Source of the DNA: Bog-473 sp963809715
Lineage (GTDB): Bacteria > Actinomycetota > Acidimicrobiia > Acidimicrobiales > RAAP-2
Assembly (NCBI GenBank): GCA_963809715.1
Contig: CAWEKO010000010.1
Location: 62,001 to 126,000 of the forward strand
Direction of reading: 5' to 3'
DNA length: 64,000 nt
In this document: positions 44,179 through 53,222 of the stretch, in pieces
Layout: each line of letters opens with the position of its first letter
Position numbering within the stretch: the stretch's first letter is position 1
The notes under the pieces: generated by a model
The model's input: only the letters and a program-made list of their open reading frames with translations
Databases searched by the model: none
What the model was told of the DNA's origin: nothing
Made by a program: the position numbers and the translations under genes

Positions 44179-45990
44179 CTAGTTGGTCGAGTTGCCGTCC
44201 GAGCTCTCGGTCAGGCAGTACCCGATCGGGTCCGTGGCCGAGGCCGTCTTCGTGGCGTTGCTGTTGCCGTTGAAGTAGACGCCGGTGTAGGTGCCCGAGA
44301 TCGCCGAGTTGTCGGTGTCCTGGTCGCCCGTCGGGAAGTTCCAAGGGCTGCCTGCCTCGTGCGCTGCGTTGTAGGCCGAGGACTGCAGACCACCGGTGGA
44401 GCTCCAGGCGGGGTTCGGGATGCCGGTGCCGGTGGTGCCGTACACACCGGTGGTGGCACCCTGGCCGTCCTCAACCATCAGCGGCAACGGGAAGAAGCCC
44501 TGCGCCGAGATGATGCCGTTGATTTCGGTCCTGTACGTGGCTCCGGTGTTGGGGTCAACGTCTGTGGCGCTCGACGGCTTGCAGAGGAACCCGTCCTCAC
44601 TGACCGCGTTCAGCGATGCCGGCGAGGAGATCGAGATGTCCGGATTCGACCCGTCGGAGTACACGTTGAACAGCAGGCGGTCACCGGGGAACGGCGTCGT
44701 CAACGAACCAGGCAGCTGGGCCGCGATCGTGGCCTTGGTGGCCTTGACCGAAGCGATCTGACCGAGCGCGACCTTGCTGGTCGACGCACCCGAGCAGAAG
44801 GACGGGTTCGGGGCGCAGATGGTCTGGAACTTGCCATACGAGAAGAAGAAGATGGCGTTGGCCTGGTCCTTGTTGGCCAAGATCGACGACGTCTCGTTCT
44901 CGAAGATGACGTGGTTCGGGTCCTCGCCGCCGAAGGGGAACGTACCGGTCAGACCGAGCAGCCCCGCCCAGGTGGACTCGGTGCCCGAGCCGTTCTGCGC
45001 CATGTAGATGGAGATCGGCGCAGGCGAGCCGCCGAAGCAGGCCCAGTTCGGCGTCGTGAACGTCGTGCCGCCGGCGGTGCAACCCTGGTCCTCGTAGATC
45101 GAGGTCAGTTGCGCAACCGTCAGGTTCGTAACCGCGGACGACGGGGTGGCGGTACCGCTCACCGAGGTCCAGTGGAGCCAGCTCACGGCGTCCATGGCGT
45201 AGGCCACGAAGTTGAGGCCTTTGTCGTCACCGGGCACGGTCGGCCCCGTGGTGAGGGCTGGCGCACGCGAGGAGCGGGCCACGTCGAGAGGCGACACGTT
45301 GATCGGGCTGCCGTGCGACGAGGCACCGGTGGCGTGTACGCCTTGGTCCTCGAGCTCTTGGATGCCGTTACCCGAACCCAGGGCCGGCTCTTCGATGAGC
45401 AGGTCGTTGAACGGGTTCTCCTGGGCAAAGGTGACGAAGCCGTTCTCGCCGACCGCCGGAGTCGTCACCACGGTGATGGTGTCTCCGACCGCGTTGCCCG
45501 TGGGCTTCTTGCTGATGGTGATGGTCGAGGCAGTGAAGCTGCTGATCACCGCGTTGTTCGGGATGTCGCCCGCAATATCGCTGACATGGTCATTGACCGC
45601 GAAGCCCGTGGTGTTCGGGGATATGTTGGTGATCGTCTTGCTGAGCTTCGAAACGTCACCGGTCACGGTCGCGGTCTGCGGCGTTGACAAGGTGGTGCCG
45701 GGTTCGCCGTTCAGGCCCGGACAGCCGTAGTCGAGAGGCTGAGCGGTGCCGCTCGAAGCAGCCAGGTCGCAACCGGGTGCCTGGTTGAACACGTCCGCCA
45801 GCTGCTGCATCATGAGGTAGGTCGTGTTCGACCCGCCTTGGTAGATGTTGTAGTTGGCCGAGGGCGCATTGCCGCCGCTCGATTGCGTCGCGAGGGCCGG
45901 GGTGGCAAAACCCACCGCCAGCGTGGACGCCCCGAGCAACCCTGCGCCGAGCCTCAGCGCGCCACGGCGCGCCATCAGCTTCTTCAGCAT
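44179..45990 (-). CDS. Secreted PstS-like phosphate-binding protein
   Basis: A 603-residue exported protein. ATG 45990 has AAAGGAGA 9 bases upstream. The signal peptide starts MLKKLMARRGALRLGAGLLG and ends in TPALA; the RR-x-x-L pattern could be Tat-type. The PstS-like fold is seen in YNIYQGGSNTTYLMMQQL near residue 47, DVARSSRAP near 238, NLTVAQLTSIYEDQGC near 290, and MAQNGSGTEST near 330. An inserted beta-rich segment (about residues 100-180) looks Ig-like. There is no lipobox and no C-terminal membrane helix, so it seems to be free or wall-associated. It is the last gene of the phosphate locus. Confidence 0.75.
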   Translation of the reverse strand: MLKKLMARRGALRLGAGLLGASTLAVGFATPALATQSSGGNAPSANYNIYQGGSNTTYLMMQQLADVFNQAPGCDLAASSGTAQPLDYGCPGLNGEPGTTLSTPQTATVTGDVSKLSKTITNISPNTTGFAVNDHVSDIAGDIPNNAVISSFTASTITISKKPTGNAVGDTITVVTTPAVGENGFVTFAQENPFNDLLIEEPALGSGNGIQELEDQGVHATGASSHGSPINVSPLDVARSSRAPALTTGPTVPGDDKGLNFVAYAMDAVSWLHWTSVSGTATPSSAVTNLTVAQLTSIYEDQGCTAGGTTFTTPNWACFGGSPAPISIYMAQNGSGTESTWAGLLGLTGTFPFGGEDPNHVIFENETSSILANKDQANAIFFFSYGKFQTICAPNPSFCSGASTSKVALGQIASVKATKATIAAQLPGSLTTPFPGDRLLFNVYSDGSNPDISISSPASLNAVSEDGFLCKPSSATDVDPNTGATYRTEINGIISAQGFFPLPLMVEDGQGATTGVYGTTGTGIPNPAWSSTGGLQSSAYNAAHEAGSPWNFPTGDQDTDNSAISGTYTGVYFNGNSNATKTASATDPIGYCLTESSDGNSTN

Positions 45991-46388
45991 GTGTTGGGTC
46001 TCCTTTTGGTTGGTTCATCTCCGTGCCGGCTCTCCACACCGGCCAGTGGCGCATGGTCCCGGAGCGGGGACAGGATCCTTGGCGCATCTGCGGTTTGCGG
46101 AGGCGTTCGGGACCCATCGCCGTGGAGCACGTTAAGGAGGCAACGTAAACGTTGCGCGAATTCCACACACCGGGGCGAAGAAATGTTCGTGATCGGTTGC
46201 TTATCCCCCGTTGTCTCTTCGTTTTCCGCAATCGCACCACGCAAAGACCCAGCTGAGAAGCCAATCTCGAGCACCGTTGCACTTACAGTGTCAGCTTTCA
46301 GCTCACTCTCGGTGCGGGAAATTCACTGCGTGTCTGTGGACACCAGATGATGCAGGGGTAAACGATGCGCGAACGTCGTCCTGGAAAT
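45991..46388. other. Leader region of the secreted PstS-like gene
   Basis: 398 bases without a gene. It contains one clear dyad at 46140-46155. No Pho-type 11-nt repeat was found here, unlike upstream of the Ig-repeat gene and pstC. A promoter probably lies here because the gene upstream ends at 46389. Confidence 0.5.
46140..46155. promoter_or_regulatory. Inverted repeat in the PstS-like gene leader
   Basis: GCAACGTAAACGTTGC has perfect 7-bp arms around AA. It lies 150 bases upstream of the gene start. It could be an operator; regulator unknown. Confidence 0.5.
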
Positions 46389-46916
46389 TTAAGACTGCGC
46401 TGCGTTCATCAACAGCTTGCACACTTTTTCGGAGGGCTCGAGTTTGTAGGCCATCGCGATCGCGTCGTTCGTCGACCAGGTGAACGTGCCTCCGGCTGGG
46501 ATCGTCCCGGAGTCGACGGGAAAGTTGATGAAGGTCACCCGCTGCGGTCTTCCCGACAGGTTGGTCCACACAACTGGCGCAGTCACGCTCGCCTCGAGCG
46601 TCTGCGGCTTGCAGCCGGCGGAGGAAATGATGATGTTCTGCCCGGGAGCCAGGATCGAGGGAATGGTATTGCCCCGTTCGTTCGGCACTGTCGTCGTCGG
46701 ATCGGGTTGGCCGATGGAACCCGCGCCGAACTGGACCTTCATGGGTGCATTGGTGGCCGATTCGTGAGCAGAGCTGCTCGAGGTTTCCCCGTTGCCTTGG
46801 TCTGTCGCCGTGGAGTTCGGCGACGAACTGCACGCGGCCAGCACCAACCCTGCCGCAGAGACGGCCAGGAACGCCTTGCCGCGGTCCATCCTGCGCTGGA
46901 ATGTCCGCATAGACAC
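46389..46916 (-). CDS. Lipoprotein with cupredoxin-like domain lacking copper ligands
   Basis: A 175-residue lipoprotein. The signal KAFLAVSAAGLVLAAC ends in a lipobox Cys near residue 29; a Ser/Thr-rich linker follows. The C-terminal 100 residues look like a plastocyanin-type sandwich: VVWTNLSGRPQRVTFINFP near 115 and SGTIPAGGTFTWSTND near 138. The first copper His of such domains, normally in a PH motif, is Gln here, and no C-terminal Cys/His/Met set is seen, so copper is unlikely. GTG 46916 follows the sortase-like stop directly. Last gene of the coupled pst operon. Confidence 0.6.
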   Translation of the reverse strand: MSMRTFQRRMDRGKAFLAVSAAGLVLAACSSSPNSTATDQGNGETSSSSAHESATNAPMKVQFGAGSIGQPDPTTTVPNERGNTIPSILAPGQNIIISSAGCKPQTLEASVTAPVVWTNLSGRPQRVTFINFPVDSGTIPAGGTFTWSTNDAIAMAYKLEPSEKVCKLLMNAAQS

Positions 46917-47954
46917 TCAGACGGTCGCAGGCAGTGCGCCGATGAAGCTCTCGCAGGCGAACAGCGCAACGAGCAGCAGGATCGGTACGGCCAAGAGGAG
47001 GACCACCATGGGCTGCGTCCAAGTGCGTAGGAGCCAGACCGCCGACAAGAGAATCACAAAGAACAACAGGCTCCAGAGGACGAAGAGCAGACCCGAAGCA
47101 GCATCGCCCGCGAGCCCGAGCTCCGAAGCTGGAGCGGCGAAATGTGTCGCATGCAGTCTCGGGAACGGCTTTCCTACGAGCGTGGCGATGACGGCGAGGC
47201 GGCCGCTCGGCCAGTAGCCGGATCCCGCCGTGACGAGGGTGAGACGGTTGTCCGCCGACTGTGTGACCACGTCATGCCGGCCGCTCTCCGCATAGACCAC
47301 ACTCGTGACCTTGTAGTGGAACTTGCCGAGGCCGTCGACGACCGTGATCGTCTGCCCTTTGTGCATCGATCCGATCGACCCGAAGGTGGCCCCGTAGGTG
47401 GCACGACGACCGGCGATCACCGCGTTGCCTCGCTGCCCTGGTAGCGACGACGTCGGCATGTGGCCCGGGCCCCTCTGCAGGTCGTTCACGTCAGTTCCCT
47501 GCACGACGACCTGGTTCAAATGGATTGACGGGATCACCAGCACGGCCAGCGGGCTGCCCTCACGCGGGATCTTGCCCACGGCGAGGTTGTAGGTGTCGGC
47601 TGGTTGGGCCTGGATCTGCTGAAGCAGCGTGTGCTGCGAGCGGGCCGCACTCAGCGGCGTGAACACATAGATGTAGCCCAGGAGAAGCATGATCAGGACA
47701 CCGAGTCCGCCGATCAGGACTCCGGCCACCCGCGGTCGCGACAGCACCGCCAAGGCGCGGCCTACTGCATGCAGCAGGGCCACAAACGAGTCGGCCACAC
47801 CCGGTGGTTTGGCCGCCGTGTCGTCCGACCCGAGCTCGCCGTCCACGCCACGATCTTCTGAGCCAGGGGGCGCGGATTCAAGCTCGCGCGCGCCCTCAGC
47901 GATGTCGGCGGGCAGCTGGCTGGCGTCGTCTGCCGAGGTGACGGTTTCCATCAC
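46917..47954 (-). CDS. Sortase-fold membrane protein with catalytic His and Cys replaced
   Basis: A 345-residue protein. An acidic N-terminus of about 65 residues precedes a membrane helix (GVLIGGLGVLIMLLLGYIYVF near 80-100). The sortase barrel follows, with LAVLVIPSIHLNQVVVQGTD. At the catalytic His position, normally AGHR, it reads IAGRRATYG. At the Cys position, normally TLxTC, it reads LTLVTAGSG; only the Arg (GRLAV) remains. Two more hydrophobic segments close the C-terminus. It therefore cannot be a classical transpeptidase. ATG 47954 overlaps the giant PstS-like stop (ATGA). It may have become a binding or assembly factor for anchored neighbours. Confidence 0.8.
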   Translation of the reverse strand: MMETVTSADDASQLPADIAEGARELESAPPGSEDRGVDGELGSDDTAAKPPGVADSFVALLHAVGRALAVLSRPRVAGVLIGGLGVLIMLLLGYIYVFTPLSAARSQHTLLQQIQAQPADTYNLAVGKIPREGSPLAVLVIPSIHLNQVVVQGTDVNDLQRGPGHMPTSSLPGQRGNAVIAGRRATYGATFGSIGSMHKGQTITVVDGLGKFHYKVTSVVYAESGRHDVVTQSADNRLTLVTAGSGYWPSGRLAVIATLVGKPFPRLHATHFAAPASELGLAGDAASGLLFVLWSLLFFVILLSAVWLLRTWTQPMVVLLLAVPILLLVALFACESFIGALPATV

Positions 47955-50704
47955 TCCACGGGCGGCGGCGGGCTCTCGCCCTCGTCACCCGCGCCTTCCC
48001 CACCTCCGTCCGCGGCAGTCGCTGGTTTTCGCAACGAGGGAGACATGTAGAGAAGCGGCCCGGCGACCAAACAGATGAGGGCGAGCAACAGTAGTCCGGG
48101 CACCAGATAGCGGTTGTCACCGAGAGTCACGGCAATGAAGCGTCCAATGGGATTCTCCGAACTCCCGCCGCCGCCCGATGAATTCGAGCCGCTCTTTGCC
48201 GCACCGCTGCTTCCCGAAGACTTTGCGAGCCCGTTCACTCCGAATGGTGCTCCCAAGGCACTGGAGAACGAAAACGGTCCGCCGCTCGACGAGTTGGAAG
48301 AAGCCGCGGTTCCCGAGTGGGAAGCGGAGTTCGCGGCCAGACTGGCGGCGGCAGCGGCCTCGCCGCCGACGGGCTGCCCGTTCGGTGCGATGACATCCTT
48401 GGAGATTTCGGTCAGCGCCTGTTGGGCAAGGTTGTCGGGAAGCGGCACGTACCCGGGAGGCAACGGTTCGCTGGATCCTGCGCCTCCCGTGTGGGAATAG
48501 TTGACCAGGTTGGTGAGCAACTCGGTGAGCTGGTCGGCCTGATCCGTGCTCGCCTGGGGGCTGGTGGAGATCAGCGCATAGGTGACCATGGGCATCGGGT
48601 AGGCAGCTGGATTGGTGTTGGTGAAATTCGGGATCAGGGTGCCGTTCGGGGCGGCGGTGGCAGCGCTCAGGGCGGCGGTGACGGACGCCGACGACGGTGG
48701 AACGAAGACGCCCCCGGCATTCTGGAGGCTGGCCGGCAATAGGCCGAAGAAGTCTGCCTCCGAGCTGTCCATGGCGCTGAAGGCGAACCCGAGGGCGCCC
48801 TTGCTGATGACTCCCTGAATTGTGTGCGCGGCAATGAGGGGCTGACTGGAGGGAGAGTATGGCGAGACCGCTCCACCGGCCGGGGTTGTTGACGCGAAGT
48901 TGGTCGGCATACTCGACAACGCCTCGCAGCCCTTCGGGTCGGATTGAATCTGCTGGGCGACCGTGGGGTTCTCGGTCCATGAGCCATCGGTTTGCTGAGT
49001 CATTTCGATGGGGTCTTGTTCGGCGTCGGCGAGGATCTGCGGCCCGCTCTGCAAGTCCGTCAGGAGAGCTGTGCCGCCAAACGGAAGGTTGACGTTGTAG
49101 GGGGCATCGGGTGCGGCACAGATCCATCCTGTGGTCTCGTAGGAGGCGCCGCTTGCGGTGGAAGGGAACATCGACTCGAGGACGTTCTCGGTCGTTGGCG
49201 TTGGACCAGAGTTGAAGGGCCACTGGTTGAGCAGGGCGTAGCCAGTGTCACTGGCGTAGTTCGTCTCGGCGCTCTTGGTCGATGTCCCGAAGTAGGGGTT
49301 CGAGCCCGTCCCTTCGTATTCGAGGAAGTTGAATGGCATCGGTGTCGGCGTCCCGCCACTCACGCCGTTGACGGCAACGTTCGCATATTGGCCGTTCACC
49401 GTATAGACGGTCGGCGTGATCGGGAATATCTGCGGCGTCTCGGTGCATTGGGCCGGTCCGGACAACTGTGAACAAAGGTCGTCCTGGGGCAGATGCAGGC
49501 TCGCGATGGGCGACGTCCAAAGCTGGGTCATGATGCCGGCTGTCTGCGCAGGAGTCAGGTTGTAGCTGCTCAAGGGATAGGTGATGGCGCCGACTCCGGT
49601 TCGCCCAGTCTGGCCCGCGAATGCGATCTCCGTCGACGACACCGCAATGGGGATATAGGCGAACTTTCCACCAGCCTGCTGAAGCTCGGCGAGGGTGGTG
49701 GGATCGTTTGGGTCATCGGTGAATGTCGCCGGTGAGCTCCCGTTGATGACCTCGGTAATCGGACAGTGGGTCACCCCGGACGATTGGCAGGTGGAATCGT
49801 CAACCGAGGGCATTGAGGTGGGGAGCACCGCCACACCGTCGGGGCCACTGCATGTCGCCCCACCGGCGGCCGGAAGGAACTGGGACACGCTGTACGAGGC
49901 GTCGACCTCCATGATCGGAGCGGATTGACACCCCGAGCCACTCGACGCCCAGTTGAGTGGGATCACGACAGTATTCGACGGAGTCGAGCCACCAGCTGCA
50001 AGAAAGGCTTTGTTTTGGCTGGCTGGCGGGAAACCGTCTCCGATCACGTAACCCTGCGCTCCCGGGCCTTGGGTAGGCCCCAGGTCTATGACTTCGATAC
50101 CGCATGGATTCGCCGGACCGTTGTCACAGAAGAAGGACCCAAAGTTGTCCGGCGGTACGAGTCCGTACTGCGCAACGGTCTCCGAAATGATGGGATGGGC
50201 ATCGGGAATGTTCGGATCGAACTCCGTTCCGATCGAGAGCACCGTATCCCCGCCCGCGCCGGTTGCATATTGCCACTCGAGGGGGCTCGACGTACCGTCG
50301 CAGCTGTCCGTGCAACCGGGAGCCGCTGGTAAATACGATGCACAGGTGGGATCGGGAGTGGGTGTGGTTCCCGCCGTGAGGGCGCAGAGACCCAATGCCA
50401 CCTGCTCGCCGCTCGCGAGTCCGCTGATGTCGACGTAGACAGCCTGCCCTTGTCCGAGCTGACTCACCGGGCCCGCGGTGACCGGACAAGAGCCGGCAAG
50501 ACACGGAAGGTTCATGACCGGCGCGCAGGAGTTGGCCTCGGGAGGACACGATGGGCTGGTGTCCTGAGCGAGCGACATTGCCGCGGTCCTGAAGGTCGAC
50601 GCCGAGGCGTTGCCGTGCCCGGGTGTGAAGGCGAGGAGGCAGAGCGCACCGATCGCGAAGGCGATGCCCAGCCTGAGCAGGACTCGGACTCGGGTCGCTT
50701 TCAC
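47951..50704 (-). CDS. Giant PstS-like protein with C-terminal membrane anchor
   Basis: A 917-residue exported protein. GTG 50704 overlaps the pstS stop (GTGA), which decides the start and leaves a signal peptide VLLRLGIAFAIGALCLLAF. The first 300 residues are Cys-rich with beta structure. PstS-like parts include YPLSSYNLTPAQTAGIM, and YPMPMVTYALIST with LPPGYVPLPDNLAQQALTEI, which matches the usual PstS C-terminus. A Ser/Gly/Ala-rich linker (about 790-855) leads to one membrane helix (YLVPGLLLLALICLVAGPLL) and a short acidic tail. It is much longer than normal PstS (about 350). Likely a surface-anchored phosphate or phospho-ligand binder. Confidence 0.75.
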   Translation of the reverse strand: MKATRVRVLLRLGIAFAIGALCLLAFTPGHGNASASTFRTAAMSLAQDTSPSCPPEANSCAPVMNLPCLAGSCPVTAGPVSQLGQGQAVYVDISGLASGEQVALGLCALTAGTTPTPDPTCASYLPAAPGCTDSCDGTSSPLEWQYATGAGGDTVLSIGTEFDPNIPDAHPIISETVAQYGLVPPDNFGSFFCDNGPANPCGIEVIDLGPTQGPGAQGYVIGDGFPPASQNKAFLAAGGSTPSNTVVIPLNWASSGSGCQSAPIMEVDASYSVSQFLPAAGGATCSGPDGVAVLPTSMPSVDDSTCQSSGVTHCPITEVINGSSPATFTDDPNDPTTLAELQQAGGKFAYIPIAVSSTEIAFAGQTGRTGVGAITYPLSSYNLTPAQTAGIMTQLWTSPIASLHLPQDDLCSQLSGPAQCTETPQIFPITPTVYTVNGQYANVAVNGVSGGTPTPMPFNFLEYEGTGSNPYFGTSTKSAETNYASDTGYALLNQWPFNSGPTPTTENVLESMFPSTASGASYETTGWICAAPDAPYNVNLPFGGTALLTDLQSGPQILADAEQDPIEMTQQTDGSWTENPTVAQQIQSDPKGCEALSSMPTNFASTTPAGGAVSPYSPSSQPLIAAHTIQGVISKGALGFAFSAMDSSEADFFGLLPASLQNAGGVFVPPSSASVTAALSAATAAPNGTLIPNFTNTNPAAYPMPMVTYALISTSPQASTDQADQLTELLTNLVNYSHTGGAGSSEPLPPGYVPLPDNLAQQALTEISKDVIAPNGQPVGGEAAAAASLAANSASHSGTAASSNSSSGGPFSFSSALGAPFGVNGLAKSSGSSGAAKSGSNSSGGGGSSENPIGRFIAVTLGDNRYLVPGLLLLALICLVAGPLLYMSPSLRKPATAADGGGEGAGDEGESPPPPVE

Positions 50705-52380
50705 GTGATGCCTCCAGCGTCTCTTCGCCTGCGTTGCCAGAACCAAGCGGCCAACGGCACTCCGATAAGGATGACGGCGAAGACGACGGACCACAGAGCC
50801 ACGACGGTCGGAGACCACGGCGATTGGGCGGCGGCCGCGATCAACCGATCCTGGCGGGCGTAGGCCAGCGCAGGGTTCGTGAGCGCGTCCTGCTGCTTCT
50901 TCTTGGCCAATGCCGCAGCGCTCCCCTTGGCCGCCGCCGCCGAAGAGCCCGGACCCGACACGCTCTGCGTCGCGACAAGACCGCCACCGGTACCGCTACC
51001 GGCTCGCGAGGATGCGCTACTCGCGCCCGAACCGGCTGCGCCTGCTGCGCCGGCTGCGCCCACGTCAGAACCGCCCGGGTTGGCGGATCCGACGACAGTC
51101 GGACCGCCGACAGGTTGAAGCGCTCCGGTGATGTACGGGTTGGCACAGTTCTGTGCGTTCGGAGGGGGCGGAGTCGTACCTCCCGGAAGTCGGCCCGCGG
51201 CCTGGAAGTCGTCTTCCACCAGGTTCGGCGGGATCGGTGAATAACCCAGCTGCGCCATCTTCGATTGACCAAGACAGGCCACGAACTCGATGAACTGGGC
51301 CATCTCTGCGCCTTGCGACGTCCCCATGGTCACGTTGCCCGAACTGTCGCAAGCGAAGTTCTGCGTAGCGGCGGCGGCCGGCACACATTGGGCGGTGAAG
51401 TAGCTGTAGGCGGAGAGCGGGTAGGTGTAGGGGTTGGGGTTCGTGTAGACCCCAGCCAGGTTCTGGGTGAGGTCCTGGTACAAAATTGCTCCGGTCAGAG
51501 CGACGGCCACGTTGTAGGAGCTGGGCTGGACGGCGTTTCCGGCCGCGTTCACGATGGACGCCACCGGCATGTTGACATTCTTCGCGTATGCCGTCTCGAC
51601 GAAAGCGATCCCACCCGAGTTGTGTACCGGCTCCTGCGACATGGCGTCGGCTCCATTGACGCTCACGAGGCCTGCAAAGTTCGCCGGCGTTCCACTCGGG
51701 AAGACCGCCCAGGTGGCCGAAGGTTGGCCGGGAGTGGACGGAACGGAGGCTGCTTGTTGGAAGGCGGTCAGTACCGCGGGATTGGTGGTATGGAGAAAAT
51801 AGTCGCCCAGGAGGTAATTCTCACCGGACGGGTCGCCGCGGTAGTAAGCGGTGATTGCTTGGTTCGGAAGTCGGATTTCGGGGTTGAGGGCGGCGATCGC
51901 AGCGTTGTTCCAGTTGGTGATCGCCCCCGTGAAGATACCGAGCAGGGTGGGCGGATCGAGCACGAGGTTCGTCACCTGTTGCCCGTTCTGCCCGTTCACG
52001 TTGTACTCGAAGGCCAGGCCGCCGGCGACGGTCGGCATGTACTGGAACGGATAGGGAACCTGGTTCGTGGTGCAGACCGACTGGCCGGTGCTGTACGCGA
52101 TGTCGGTGGCGCCGAAGTCCACCGTCGCCTGGCAGAAGTCGTTCAGGCCGATCACCGAACTTGACACATTGAAGTTGATGTTCCCGCCGTCGAGCTCGTT
52201 GAACTGACCCTGCCACTGGGAGATCGCAACGCCGGCGAAGCTCGAACCGGTCGAGGTCATCTGGGGTTGTTGCGCGCCGGCGTCGCCGCCGCCAAGCGAG
52301 AGCAAGCTGAAGGAAGCGACCGAGGCCCCGATTGTCAAGGCAGCGAGCAGGCAGCGAAGCCGTCGGCCGAAGCGCCTCAT
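50701..52380 (-). CDS. pstS: Phosphate-binding protein PstS, C-terminally anchored
   Basis: A 559-residue protein. The signal LAALTIGASVASFSLLSLGG ends before GAQQ, without a lipobox. The mature start TSTGSSFAGVAISQWQGQF is the usual PstS phosphate-binding opening (G-S-S). FGATDIAYSTGQ near residue 90 and IFTGAITNWNNAAIAALNP near 149 are also typical. After residue 410 comes an Ala/Gly/Ser-rich stretch, then a membrane helix (VVALWSVVFAVILIGVPLAAWFW) and RRRR. This replaces the lipid anchor of ordinary PstS. ATG 52380 overlaps the pstB stop (ATGA). It delivers phosphate to PstC/PstA. Confidence 0.85.
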   Translation of the reverse strand: MRRFGRRLRCLLAALTIGASVASFSLLSLGGGDAGAQQPQMTSTGSSFAGVAISQWQGQFNELDGGNINFNVSSSVIGLNDFCQATVDFGATDIAYSTGQSVCTTNQVPYPFQYMPTVAGGLAFEYNVNGQNGQQVTNLVLDPPTLLGIFTGAITNWNNAAIAALNPEIRLPNQAITAYYRGDPSGENYLLGDYFLHTTNPAVLTAFQQAASVPSTPGQPSATWAVFPSGTPANFAGLVSVNGADAMSQEPVHNSGGIAFVETAYAKNVNMPVASIVNAAGNAVQPSSYNVAVALTGAILYQDLTQNLAGVYTNPNPYTYPLSAYSYFTAQCVPAAAATQNFACDSSGNVTMGTSQGAEMAQFIEFVACLGQSKMAQLGYSPIPPNLVEDDFQAAGRLPGGTTPPPPNAQNCANPYITGALQPVGGPTVVGSANPGGSDVGAAGAAGAAGSGASSASSRAGSGTGGGLVATQSVSGPGSSAAAAKGSAAALAKKKQQDALTNPALAYARQDRLIAAAAQSPWSPTVVALWSVVFAVILIGVPLAAWFWQRRRRDAGGIT

Positions 52381-53222
52381 CCGAACCTCCCGTGGACGTA
52401 GTCACTCGTACGTGGGTCGGACGGATTGCCGAACATCGTCTCGGTGTCGCCGAACTCGACAACCCGACCCGGTTGGCCTTCCTCGGCGAGAAAGAAGGCG
52501 CACGTATGCGAAACCCGCTGGGCCTGTTGCATGTTGTGCGTGACGATGACCACCGTGACTTCGTCGGCGATCTCGCGGATGGTCTCCTCGATTCGATTGG
52601 TCGATGTGGGGTCGAGCGCGGAGCAGGGCTCGTCCATGAGGAGGACCCGTGGCCGCACGGCCAGGGCACGCGCAATGCAGAGCCGCTGCTGCTGGCCACC
52701 CGAGAGGCTGCCGCCCAACTCGTCCAGCCGGTCCTTGACCTCGTTCCACAAGCCGGCCCTGGTCAGCATCTCTTCGACCAGCAGCCGCTTGCCGCCCGAA
52801 CTCAGCTTGGTGCGCGAGAACTTGAGTCCGGAGAGCACGTTCTCCTCGATGGTCATCGCCGGAAATGGGTTCGGCTTCTGGAAGACCATTCCGATGTGCT
52901 TGCGCGCCTCCGTGGCCCGGAGGCTGCCGCCGTAGATGTCCGTCCCGTCCAGCTCGACTCGACCGGCCAGTTGTGCCCCCGGAACCAGCTCGTGCATCCG
53001 GTTGAGAATGCGGAGATACGTCGACTTTCCACAACCTGAAGGGCCGATCAGAGCAGTGACCCGGGAACGCTCCATGAGGAGACTGACGGAGTCCAAGACC
53101 AATCGTCCGCTGAACCAGGCGCACACACCGAACGTCTCGAGTTGGGCTGACCCGGCAGCAACGGGTGCGACCACCCGCTCGCCGCTCTCGGGCACCACGC
53201 GCACACCAGTGAACATTCCCAT
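52377..53222 (-). CDS. pstB: Phosphate ABC transporter ATPase PstB
   Basis: A 281-residue ATPase. Walker A is GPSGCGKSTYLRILNRMHEL near residue 63, with the NRM segment typical of PstB. Q-loop VFQKPNPFP follows, signature SGGQQQRLCIARALA near 171, Walker B VLLMDEPCSALDP, and the H-loop VTHNMQQAQRVS. ATG 53222 overlaps the pstA stop by one base (TGATG). The first 25 residues (VRVVPESGERVVAP) are an extension not found in most PstB proteins. It energises phosphate import. No phoU gene follows, unlike in many pst operons. Confidence 0.95.
   Translation of the reverse strand: MGMFTGVRVVPESGERVVAPVAAGSAQLETFGVCAWFSGRLVLDSVSLLMERSRVTALIGPSGCGKSTYLRILNRMHELVPGAQLAGRVELDGTDIYGGSLRATEARKHIGMVFQKPNPFPAMTIEENVLSGLKFSRTKLSSGGKRLLVEEMLTRAGLWNEVKDRLDELGGSLSGGQQQRLCIARALAVRPRVLLMDEPCSALDPTSTNRIEETIREIADEVTVVIVTHNMQQAQRVSHTCAFFLAEEGQPGRVVEFGDTETMFGNPSDPRTSDYVHGRFG

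Noticed and set aside
43117..45687. Open frame of 856 codons on the plus strand opposite the PstS-like gene
   Set aside because: It is antisense to two better genes, rich in Arg, Gly and Val as expected of a mirror frame in GC-rich DNA, and has no domain or signal.
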